DNA of 29,059 bases. It comes from CAZVFX01 sp964626565 (GTDB lineage: Bacteria > Myxococcota_A > UBA9042 > CAIXZC01). Positions within the stretch are counted from its first letter, which is position 1; the number at the start of each line of letters is the position of its first letter. Below, one piece after another: positions 21,733-29,059 of this stretch. The notes under the pieces are model-generated. The model saw only the letters and a list, made by a program, of their open reading frames with translations, was not told the origin of the DNA and did no database searches. A program made the translations under genes and the position numbers. The stretch is from assembly GCA_964626565.1 (NCBI GenBank), contig CAZVFX010000088.1:1-29059 (forward strand), written 5' to 3'.

Positions 21733-24700
21733 TTACAGCCACCACTCCAGCAACGGATAGTGGAGAAACTCATCCTCGGTAAGCGCCCGGCTCATTATGC
21801 GTATCGAATCGATGGCGCCGGTGAACAGGGCGCCGCCGCCCGCCGCACACCCGACGGATTTGGCGCCCAGTGCGCTGAACTTGTCGGCCTGGTGTTGGAG
21901 CGCGTCGATGCCGGGGATCTCGGCCAGATCGTCATCGGTTCCCACGAGGCCGCCGTCCGCGGCCAGGGACGCGCGCAGCGCCTGCCATCCGTTCTGGGCG
22001 AGAAAGGAGCCCGTGGCCGAGCAATGGTGCACCGGCCCGTTACTTTGCTGAACAAAGGCGCAGACGTTATCGTTCGCCCCGGATGGTGTTTGCGCCTCCT
22101 TGTTGCCGAAGACGGCCAGGCGGTACGAGAAACTGTTCTCCCCGTTGTCGCAAAAGCCCCTTCCGGCCAGTTCCGCGTGCTGGCCGGAGGTAGGGGAATT
22201 GAACCAGCCGACCACCTTCAGCAGTCCTTCAATAGTGATTTCATCGACGGGCGACTGCAACGAGGGCGAGTCGGGAATCAGGGAATAGATGGTGGAGCCG
22301 TCCAATTCCATGGCCAGGGATTCGGGGCCGGCGGCAAAGCTCAATTCCTTCGCCGGGTCTACGAACACTCCCGTGTTTTTCAGATTGCTGGAGTCGATGG
22401 TTTTGACCCTGCCCCCGTCGTTGAATCGCCACCAGGCGGCATAGCCGAGACACTCGTTAAGCAGGCCGTAGCATTCTTCACCCTCCCCGGCGGAGGATAT
22501 GTGCGGTGCGACGGCTGTCGCGGCCGAACTGCCCCAGCGCAGGGAGTAGGTGCGCAGGGGGAAGGAGGTCCCTTCCTCGGACTCGTCCTGGTCCACTGCG
22601 ACCGTGTTGGCCAGGAAACGCAGTGCGGGCAGGCCCGGGTTGGCCCGGTGGTAGATGTAGTCCGGGGACTTGGCTACGGAGTGCACCAGAACTTCGTCGA
22701 TGGCGCCCAGGAAGTTGCTGGTCCCGGAGGGTTGGCCGTTGTTGGGCTCGTCGCCGATGAGAAGGGGCTGGCTGCAGTGCCCCAGGGCTCCCGGAATCGA
22801 TTTCGTGGCTTCCACCACCCCATCTACGTACAGGGTTGAATCGTTGCCGTCGTAGGTGGCCGCAATGTGCACCCAACGCCCCACGGCGGTGACGGGAAGT
22901 TCTTCGGAGATGTCGTCGTATCCGACCCCTACCAGCCAGTAGTTGAAGATAACGTGGCCGTTGAGGAGGTAAAGTGCATAGCCGCAGTCTTCCGTGGTGG
23001 AGAGGATTGTGTGGGTGCCGTCCCCCACGTCGTCGGTGGTGGGCAGCACCCACGCTTCGATGGTCAGGTTGTCCACGTGGAAGTCGGTGCTGGCCGCCAC
23101 GAAGAGGTTTGTTCCCGGCCCGAATTCGAGTGCGCCGGTCTCGTCACCGAAGCGGCCGGTAACGTGAGTAGCCTGATTGTTGATCGCCTGGTGGATGCCG
23201 GCAATGTCGGGCACGGTGTTGGTACCTTGCATTCGCCAATAGCCGGCCACGCCGCACAGGTCGTCCCGGCTCGTCCAGTCGCCATCGGCTGCAGATGCCG
23301 GGCATGGGCTGTCGGAGTGATGCCGCGGGCCGATGATGCGGCTGCGTTTCATCGTTTCGGGAAGCTGCAGCGGGTCGCCCGCATGTGGTGTTTCGGTGAC
23401 CCGCAAGTCGTCGAAGTCTGATTGTGAGGCGATGTCGAAATGATCGCCATAGGGTCTGGACGATCTGTGGTAGGTTTCGATCTCGAATGCGCTCAACGCC
23501 CGGTTGAAGATCATTATCTCGTCGACGGTGCCTTCGAGGTAGTTGTCATAAAGCGCGCTTTTTGGCTCCGCACCGATGAGGGTGGCGCCTGTTACCGCCT
23601 GCAGCGGCAGCGGGGACGGGGTTGCGTGAACCCTCTCACGCGCCACCAGCTTGCCGTTGACAAACAGCATGGCGTGGAACCCGTCGTAGGTGCCCGCCAC
23701 ATGGACCCACTTGCCGGTGGGAAAGACAAAGGAGCCGTCGGTAGTGAGCACCGAGCCTACGCCATGATTCACGAGGAAGACCGGTGCTGAGCCGGTGGTG
23801 CCGAGCCAGTAACTCTGTTCTTCTCCTTCCGCGTCCCACAGTGAGGCCAGGACGTTGCCTCCACCGTCCAGGTTCTCCACTTTTACCCACAGCATTACGG
23901 TGAGGTAGTCGGGGTTGATCTTGGGGCCTTCCAGGTGATGCCCGGGGGAGTTGAACTCCACTGCGCTGACCGCGTCCCCGAACGCACCGTCGGTGGAGTC
24001 GCCGGACAGGCCGATGGCGTTGTTGCCGTGGATCGAGGAATCGGTGCCGTTGCCGTTGAGCAGGGTCCAGTAGGCCAGCAACGAAGCATCGACAAAGCCG
24101 TTGACCAACGGCACTTCCACCGGCTCGTGGGTGCGTTGCCACGCGCTCACCCCGCCTTGCTGCGACAGCGTCAGGTCCATGGACTGGCCGAGAGAGCCAT
24201 CCAGCGGTTCGCACGCGTCCGGGTGGCCGTCATCGTCCAGGTCCAGGTTCTGTGGATCATACGCGTACGGGCATTCGTCCTCCTCGCCGACGATTCCATC
24301 GTGGTCCCAATCGATGAGGTTTGGACTGCACGCGTCTCCCGCACCGTTATCGTCCGCGTCCTCCTGGCCCGGATTCCACGCGTCGGGGCAATTGTCCGTA
24401 ACCGAGCCTACTCCATCGGAGTCGTCGTCCTCCTGGTCGGCGTTGGCTTCGGCCGGAGCGTTGTCATCGCAAAGGGTAAGCTGGCCGCCGGTGCACGGGT
24501 GGTCCCCTTCCACGCCGGAGAAATCTCCGTCGTCAAGGACGCCGTCGCCGTCGACATCAACGAACTCCCAGTTGGAATCGTCAAACTCTGAAGACAGGAG
24601 CGGGAAATGCAACATCTCGTCGGGCGTCAGCGCCCGGTTCATGAAGCGGTAGGAGTCGAGGAGACCGTCGAAGTACTCATCGTCGTCGAGATCGCCGCCG

Positions 24701-27700
24701 AAAATCAGCGGGATCCCATCGCCGACCAGGCCGCCGGTGTGCTCCCCCTCGATCTGTTGCTTGATGTAGTCCTGGTAGAGGGCCATTCCCCCACTTCCAA
24801 AAAGGGCCGCGGCATGGTACCTGTCCCCCTGGACCCAGTTGCCGGAATCACCGGCAATTCCCACTTGCTCCCAAAGGAGAACCGGTTCCACCACGAAGTG
24901 AAGCAGGCCATCGGCTTTGCTCAGATGAATGCCATAATCGTCCCAATACCCCGACGCAAACTTGGACAGCAGGCGCAAGGTGTCCGGGGTCGCTCCTGAA
25001 ATGTCGAGACCGGGCACGAAGGCCACCTCCCAGGTGCCGTTGTCGAGGTACAGATGCGATGCATCCGGCACGGTCACGTAGGCCTCAGAATAATCGTTGC
25101 TGAAGGCGAGGCCTTCTGGGCCGGGGGCCCACTCGAAGTCACCGATGTACTTGCCGTTGTGCTTGGCTGCGCTCCAGTCCATAGCCACGTCGTCCCGGCC
25201 CTCGTTGAGCCGCCACCAGCCCGCGTAGCCGAAACACTCGTTGAGCAGGCCGTAACAAGCGCCTCCGTCACCGTCTCCCACCAGCGGCGTCAACGCCGCG
25301 GCTGTCTCGTCGCCCCAGTACAGAGTGTATTGCCGGGAAGGGAAGGATTTTCCGTCTACCGTCTGGTCCTGGTCCGTTACCACCGTGTTGGCCAGGAATC
25401 TTAACTTGGGCACTCCCGGGTTGGCCCGGTGAAACAGATAGTCGTCGCTCTTGGCGGCCTTGTGCAATACCACGTCGTCGATTCTGCCATGGAAGAAGCC
25501 GCTGTATTCAGCACCCAGGGAGTAATTGCTGCCGCCGATGTGCATCTCGCGGCCGTATTGCACGTTTATATTGCCGGGCACGCAGTCTTCGTCCGCGGCT
25601 GCTAACAGGCCGTCGATAAATAGCGCGGTTTCTTGTTTCTGATAGTCGATTCTACCTGCCACGTGGTGCCAGCCGCCCATGAGTCCGGCGGAAGAGGTCA
25701 GTGCGACACAGGGCGCCTTGTCGTCGCTGGTGGCCCGGAACCCGAACTGCTCGGCCGCGCTGTCCAACTCCAGCAAGTACTTGACGCTGGACTGTTGCTC
25801 GAAGCCGATGACAAAGGTCTTCTCCGCCAAAGGCGTGTCGAAATAGACCCACGCTTCAATGGTGGATGAAATACCGTCGGGTAGAGAGGGTACAAGGCCG
25901 CTGGTGACCTTGGCATCGATGCCGTTAAACGCCAGCGCTCCCTTCGGCTCGCCGAACCTTCCCCTTGCCACGGTAGTCTTGAAAGTCATGCCGGGATTTC
26001 CCGGGATGACGTTCCCTGCTTCTCCGTCCAGTTTCCAATACCCGTACACTCCGCACAGGTCTTCCCTGTCCGCCCCGGTGCCGTCGTCCTCGACCAGGAG
26101 GCACTCCGTGTCGGAGTGTGGCCGCGGTCCGATGATCCGGGACCTTTTCACCGCTTCACCATTCTGCAGCGGGTCAGCGGCGTGGGGTGTCTCGGTTACC
26201 CGCAGATCGTCGAAATCGGCCTGGGCTCCGGGGGCGAAATGGGTGCCGTATGGCGCGCCCGACCCGACGTAGGCGGCGATCTCATCTGCACAGAGCGCGC
26301 GGTTGAACAGGATCACCTCGTCCATGTCGCCTACGAAACCATAGCCGTTCTGGTGGTAGTCGAAACCCAGAGACAGTTTGGCTGAGCCGTCGTAAATCGG
26401 GCCGGAAACCGTGGACTCGGTATTGTCCAGCGCCCCGTCGATGTAGAACGAGATGTCGCCCGCGGCGAACACCATGGCGATGTGGTGCCAATTCCCGGCC
26501 GCGATCTCCCCGGCACTGAAGACGGGACCGGGGCTTTGCTCCGAGCCGTCCTCGGACCACCAGAATTTGATTCTGCCGTCGGGCAGTCCCAACTGAAATT
26601 CCCGGTTGCCGGTGGTGTGATCGTATTTGGCCGCGAGCACCTGCTCGGGCCCCAGGGACCCGGGGCGGATGTACATCGCAATGGTAAACTCATCGGTCAC
26701 ATCCTGGGACGGGTCGTCGTTGATAAGCGCATAGTCGTCGCCATCGAAAGACATGCCGCCCCCCGGCACCGGCATGGGCCCGGCGGATTCGTTGGGGTCT
26801 CCTCCCGCGGTCCCGTGGTTGCCGTGGAGCCCTGAATCGAGCCCGTTGCCGTCCATCTTCCAGTATCCGATCACCGAATCATCGATGATTCCGTTCTTCA
26901 GCGGTAGTTCCATCGGCTCGTGGGTGCGTCGCCACGGTGAGGTGCTGCCGTTGTGGCTCAGCGCGACGGTGCGCGCATAGGGGAGACCTGCCGGTGCGGG
27001 CAGGCAGGCGCCGGGGGCGTTGTCCGGGTCGAAAGCGTAAGGGCAATCATCGTCGTCGCCGGATAGGCCGTCGTGGTCGTAGTCTTCGGCATCGCATCCC
27101 TGTTGCAGGGTGCCGGTGCACACACCGCCTGCGCAGTGATCGCTGGACGTACAGTCGTTACCATCGTCGCATACTCCGTCGTCGAAAGGCGCATATTCGC
27201 AGCCTGTCTCGGGAGAGCAGGAATCCGTCGTACACGGATTGCCATCGTCGCACGCGAGCTCATCGCCGGTGCCGCAAGTTCCGCCGGAGCACCTGGTGTC
27301 GATGGTGCATTCGTCCTCGTCGTCGCACTCCTCATCGTCCATGAGCGAGCCGTCGAACAGGCATTCGCCGGAGACGGGGTCGCAGGAGTCGGTGGTGCAT
27401 TCGTTTTCGTCATCGCAGACTACGTCCTCGAAACTGCAATCACCGTTCAGGGGATCGCAACTGTCCGTGGTGCACGGGACGCCGTCGTCGCATTTCGGGG
27501 TGGACGCGCAGGCAACCAGACCCCAATCGCACGCTTCCACGGTGCACGGGTCCTCGTCTGCCTCGCAGGTTCCTTCCTCCACGTCGGGGAAATGCCGGCA
27601 GCCGTCGAGGTCAGCTTCGTTGTGTTCAGGGTCGCACAGGTCTCCGGTGCAGGGGTTGTCGTCGAGGCAGTTATCGGCGTTCTTGAAGTTGATACAACCG

Positions 27701-29058
27701 GAAGCCGGGTCGCAGGAGTCATCAGTGCAGGAAAATTCGTCCTCACAGTCCAGCGCGATACCCTCGCAAGCGCCCATGCCGCAAACGTCATCCTCGGTGC
27801 AGGCATTTCCGTCGTCGCAGGGAGCGGTGTTGTAGGCCGGTTCGCAGCCCTCGATGAGGTCGCACAGCGAATCGATACACGGGTTCTGGTCGACGCAGAG
27901 ATCGTCGTTAGGCGCGTGCACGCAGCCCGTTTCGGCCACGCAGGTGTCTTCGGTGCAGGCGATTTCGTCGTCGCAACCGATGACTGCCAGGTCCGTGGCC
28001 GGGTCCACCGCGCAGACAGGCAAATCGGCTTCCAGGTTGCAGAACAGAGTGCCGTTGCACAGGTTGCCGTCTTCGAGGGGCTCGCAGTCCGCGTCTTCAG
28101 CGCACAGGCAGTCCTCCACTACCAGATCTTCCAGGGGCAACAGTTCTCCGGCACAGTCACCCTCGCTGCACAGGTCTCCGCCGGTGCACGGGTTGCCGTC
28201 GTCACACTCTGCTTCGTTGTCGGTGAACTGGCACGACAAGTCCACACAGACGTCGTCGGTACAGTCGTTGCCGTCGTTGCACTCCGAATCCCCTTCTCCG
28301 CACGGACAGTCCGGGTCCGCAAAGCCGCAGTTTTTGCCCGCGCACAGTTCGTCGCATTTCGGCTGGCACACCGCGGTGCCCTCGTCGTCATCGATGATGC
28401 ACTGGTATCCTTCGTCGCACTGGCCGCAAGACTGGCAACAGTCGTATCCGCACTCCTTGTCCGTACAGTCCTGGCTGCAGCACTGCTCTTCGCAGCAGTT
28501 TTCACCATCGTTGCAGCACAGGCCCTCGCAATCTTCGAAGGTGCAGCCGCATTGACCGTCGGTGCAGGTCTCGTTCTCGACGCACTCGCCGCAGTCCAGG
28601 CCACACCCCCCGTCCCCGCATTCCTTGGCCTCGCAGTCGCTGAGGCAGCAGGCTTCCTGAAAGCATATGTACTCGGGACCGCAACACGCTCCCGAACACT
28701 GCTCGTGGTCGCATTTGCAGGTGCCTTCCAACAGTTTGCACGAGCCGAATTCGCCGCAGTCGCATTTGATAATGCCGCCGCAGCCGTCGTCCAGATCGCC
28801 GCACTGGCCCGGGAAGAAGTCGCAGATTGCCGGCTCGCAAGCGTCCCACTTGACGTCCTGCGCGTCGGCTGTGACTTCCGGCGTCTCGGGCGCGTCGGCG
28901 ATCTCTGCGATCTCCGGCACTTCCGGCAGCCCGGCCTCATGGGAAACGTCGGTGGCATCCCCCTGTTCCTCCTGCTCGAACCCGTCTTTCGGTGTAGAAG
29001 AATCCGACGGGGACCAGGGGGTTGGCTTGGACAGGCAGGAAGTCAGTGCGACGACTAG
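21733..29058 (-). CDS. Giant Cys-rich and LamG-repeat surface lipoprotein, 5'-truncated by the window edge
   Basis: At least 2,441 residues are visible. The frame stays open to the right edge, where the last codons read LVVALTSC: a canonical lipobox with the lipidated Cys at 29037-29035. The true start therefore lies a few tens of bases outside, not at the internal GTG at 28920. After an acidic tether come CGDxDDGCGG-type modules and about 14 CDDGNxCTxDxC repeats (27100-28870), then a thrombospondin-3-like stretch (26990-27070). Three LamG domains follow (about 26880-26265, 26050-25440, 25225-24610), a second thrombospondin-3 stretch (24570-24200), and three more LamG domains (24080-23470, 23250-22650, 22445-21740). 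The two triplets are an internal duplication. LamG domains commonly bind glycans or proteins and the acidic loops bind calcium, so a large extracellular adhesin or matrix protein is likely. No catalytic domain is recognised. Confidence 0.9.
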   Translation of the reverse strand, partial: LVVALTSCLSKPTPWSPSDSSTPKDGFEQEEQGDATDVSHEAGLPEVPEIAEIADAPETPEVTADAQDVKWDACEPAICDFFPGQCGDLDDGCGGIIKCDCGEFGSCKLLEGTCKCDHEQCSGACCGPEYICFQEACCLSDCEAKECGDGGCGLDCGECVENETCTDGQCGCTFEDCEGLCCNDGENCCEEQCCSQDCTDKECGYDCCQSCGQCDEGYQCIIDDDEGTAVCQPKCDELCAGKNCGFADPDCPCGEGDSECNDGNDCTDDVCVDLSCQFTDNEAECDDGNPCTGGDLCSEGDCAGELLPLEDLVVEDCLCAEDADCEPLEDGNLCNGTLFCNLEADLPVCAVDPATDLAVIGCDDEIACTEDTCVAETGCVHAPNDDLCVDQNPCIDSLCDLIEGCEPAYNTAPCDDGNACTEDDVCGMGACEGIALDCEDEFSCTDDSCDPASGCINFKNADNCLDDNPCTGDLCDPEHNEADLDGCRHFPDVEEGTCEADEDPCTVEACDWGLVACASTPKCDDGVPCTTDSCDPLNGDCSFEDVVCDDENECTTDSCDPVSGECLFDGSLMDDEECDDEDECTIDTRCSGGTCGTGDELACDDGNPCTTDSCSPETGCEYAPFDDGVCDDGNDCTSSDHCAGGVCTGTLQQGCDAEDYDHDGLSGDDDDCPYAFDPDNAPGACLPAPAGLPYARTVALSHNGSTSPWRRTHEPMELPLKNGIIDDSVIGYWKMDGNGLDSGLHGNHGTAGGDPNESAGPMPVPGGGMSFDGDDYALINDDPSQDVTDEFTIAMYIRPGSLGPEQVLAAKYDHTTGNREFQLGLPDGRIKFWWSEDGSEQSPGPVFSAGEIAAGNWHHIAMVFAAGDISFYIDGALDNTESTVSGPIYDGSAKLSLGFDYHQNGYGFVGDMDEVILFNRALCADEIAAYVGSGAPYGTHFAPGAQADFDDLRVTETPHAADPLQNGEAVKRSRIIGPRPHSDTECLLVEDDGTGADREDLCGVYGYWKLDGEAGNVIPGNPGMTFKTTVARGRFGEPKGALAFNGIDAKVTSGLVPSLPDGISSTIEAWVYFDTPLAEKTFVIGFEQQSSVKYLLELDSAAEQFGFRATSDDKAPCVALTSSAGLMGGWHHVAGRIDYQKQETALFIDGLLAAADEDCVPGNINVQYGREMHIGGSNYSLGAEYSGFFHGRIDDVVLHKAAKSDDYLFHRANPGVPKLRFLANTVVTDQDQTVDGKSFPSRQYTLYWGDETAAALTPLVGDGDGGACYGLLNECFGYAGWWRLNEGRDDVAMDWSAAKHNGKYIGDFEWAPGPEGLAFSNDYSEAYVTVPDASHLYLDNGTWEVAFVPGLDISGATPDTLRLLSKFASGYWDDYGIHLSKADGLLHFVVEPVLLWEQVGIAGDSGNWVQGDRYHAAALFGSGGMALYQDYIKQQIEGEHTGGLVGDGIPLIFGGDLDDDEYFDGLLDSYRFMNRALTPDEMLHFPLLSSEFDDSNWEFVDVDGDGVLDDGDFSGVEGDHPCTGGQLTLCDDNAPAEANADQEDDDSDGVGSVTDNCPDAWNPGQEDADDNGAGDACSPNLIDWDHDGIVGEEDECPYAYDPQNLDLDDDGHPDACEPLDGSLGQSMDLTLSQQGGVSAWQRTHEPVEVPLVNGFVDASLLAYWTLLNGNGTDSSIHGNNAIGLSGDSTDGAFGDAVSAVEFNSPGHHLEGPKINPDYLTVMLWVKVENLDGGGNVLASLWDAEGEEQSYWLGTTGSAPVFLVNHGVGSVLTTDGSFVFPTGKWVHVAGTYDGFHAMLFVNGKLVARERVHATPSPLPLQAVTGATLIGAEPKSALYDNYLEGTVDEIMIFNRALSAFEIETYHRSSRPYGDHFDIASQSDFDDLRVTETPHAGDPLQLPETMKRSRIIGPRHHSDSPCPASAADGDWTSRDDLCGVAGYWRMQGTNTVPDIAGIHQAINNQATHVTGRFGDETGALEFGPGTNLFVAASTDFHVDNLTIEAWVLPTTDDVGDGTHTILSTTEDCGYALYLLNGHVIFNYWLVGVGYDDISEELPVTAVGRWVHIAATYDGNDSTLYVDGVVEATKSIPGALGHCSQPLLIGDEPNNGQPSGTSNFLGAIDEVLVHSVAKSPDYIYHRANPGLPALRFLANTVAVDQDESEEGTSFPLRTYSLRWGSSAATAVAPHISSAGEGEECYGLLNECLGYAAWWRFNDGGRVKTIDSSNLKNTGVFVDPAKELSFAAGPESLAMELDGSTIYSLIPDSPSLQSPVDEITIEGLLKVVGWFNSPTSGQHAELAGRGFCDNGENSFSYRLAVFGNKEAQTPSGANDNVCAFVQQSNGPVHHCSATGSFLAQNGWQALRASLAADGGLVGTDDDLAEIPGIDALQHQADKFSALGAKSVGCAAGGGALFTGAIDSIRIMSRALTEDEFLHYPLLEWWL
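21742..24185 (-). repeat. Triple-LamG super-repeat, copy 2
   Basis: Runs from WQRTHEPVEVPLVNG through three LamG domains to EDEFLHYPLLEWW, about 815 residues. The linkers are nearly the same as in copy 1, while the LamG bodies are much more diverged. Confidence 0.82.
24590..26978 (-). repeat. Triple-LamG super-repeat, copy 1
   Basis: Runs from WRRTHEPMELPLKNG through three LamG domains to PDEMLHFPLLSSEF, about 796 residues. It matches copy 2 in domain order and in linker sequences such as DFDDLRVTETPHA, KRSRIIGPR and CYGLLNEC. Confidence 0.82.
27100..28300 (-). repeat. Array of about 14 CDDGNxCTxDxC repeats
   Basis: Units such as CDDGNPCTTDSC, CDDENECTTDSC, CEDEFSCTDDSC and CLDDNPCTGDLC recur every 25-45 residues, like the slime-mould-type disulfide repeats. 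The acid-rich loops suggest metal, probably calcium, binding. Related units occur at 3150-3560 in the 2,900-residue protein. Confidence 0.8.
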
Positions 29059-29059
29059 T

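Noticed and set aside
21457..22839. Plus-strand open frame of 460 codons from the intergenic region into the LamG gene
   Set aside because: No ribosome-binding site or recognisable domain; most of it is antisense to a well-supported LamG domain.
27100..28870. CRISPR-like array because of regular short repeats
   Set aside because: The periodicity is at protein level (Cys/Asp repeats) with variable nucleotide sequence, and no cas genes are present.
27073..29058. Plus-strand open frame of 661 codons opposite the Cys-rich array
   Set aside because: Its Ala/Val-rich translation is what Cys (TGC) and Asp (GAC) codons yield when reversed. The minus strand has clear repeat and lipoprotein signatures.

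Overview
The window is GC-rich, dense in genes, and dominated by very large secreted, cysteine-rich, multi-domain lipoproteins. Lax lipoboxes, PEGA/TPR proteins, MopE-type motifs, abnormal-spindle-like (ASH, 'choice-of-anchor D') repeats, a DxSxS von Willebrand A protein and many 'CDDGNxCT' repeats together point to a Myxococcota or related former-Deltaproteobacteria lineage, probably an environmental genome. That assignment is inferred from gene content; no rRNA or tRNA is present to test it.

Left part (3-9806, + strand): the 3' end of a TPR/PEGA membrane protein is followed after 9 bp by a 2,900-residue predicted lipoprotein. Its order is three EGF-like modules, a papain-type protease with a complete Gln/Cys/His/Asn set, a long Cys-rich array, a MopE/thrombospondin-3-like acidic stretch, a LamG domain apparently interrupted by a seven-repeat FG-GAP propeller, three CGxDGCGG modules, and four tandem FGE/SUMF1-fold domains without the catalytic cysteines of true FGE.

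Middle part (9919-13790): a three-gene minus-strand set runs pncB-like nicotinate phosphoribosyltransferase, lipoprotein beta-propeller, AbrB-type antitoxin, the last two overlapping by ATGA. A Tat-exported sulfite-oxidase-fold molybdoenzyme is divergent from it. The phosphoribosyltransferase departs from family consensus at two active-site motifs. A 37-bp interspersed-repeat-like sequence lies between pncB and the lipoprotein gene.

Right part (13905 to the right edge, - strand): four consecutive lipoprotein genes. The first transcribed (21733 to the right edge, 5' end outside the window) is a protein of more than 2,440 residues with Cys-rich repeats and two copies of an ~800-residue triple-LamG unit. 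Next come three ASH-repeat lipoproteins ending in a PKD plus DLDLH-type domain, a VWA domain, and a PKD domain. Shared features (predicted lipid anchor, calcium-type acidic loops, disulfide-rich repeats, lectin-like LamG) suggest the flanking clusters build a calcium-dependent cell-surface or matrix layer. This is inference from architecture; no substrate or partner can be read from the sequence.
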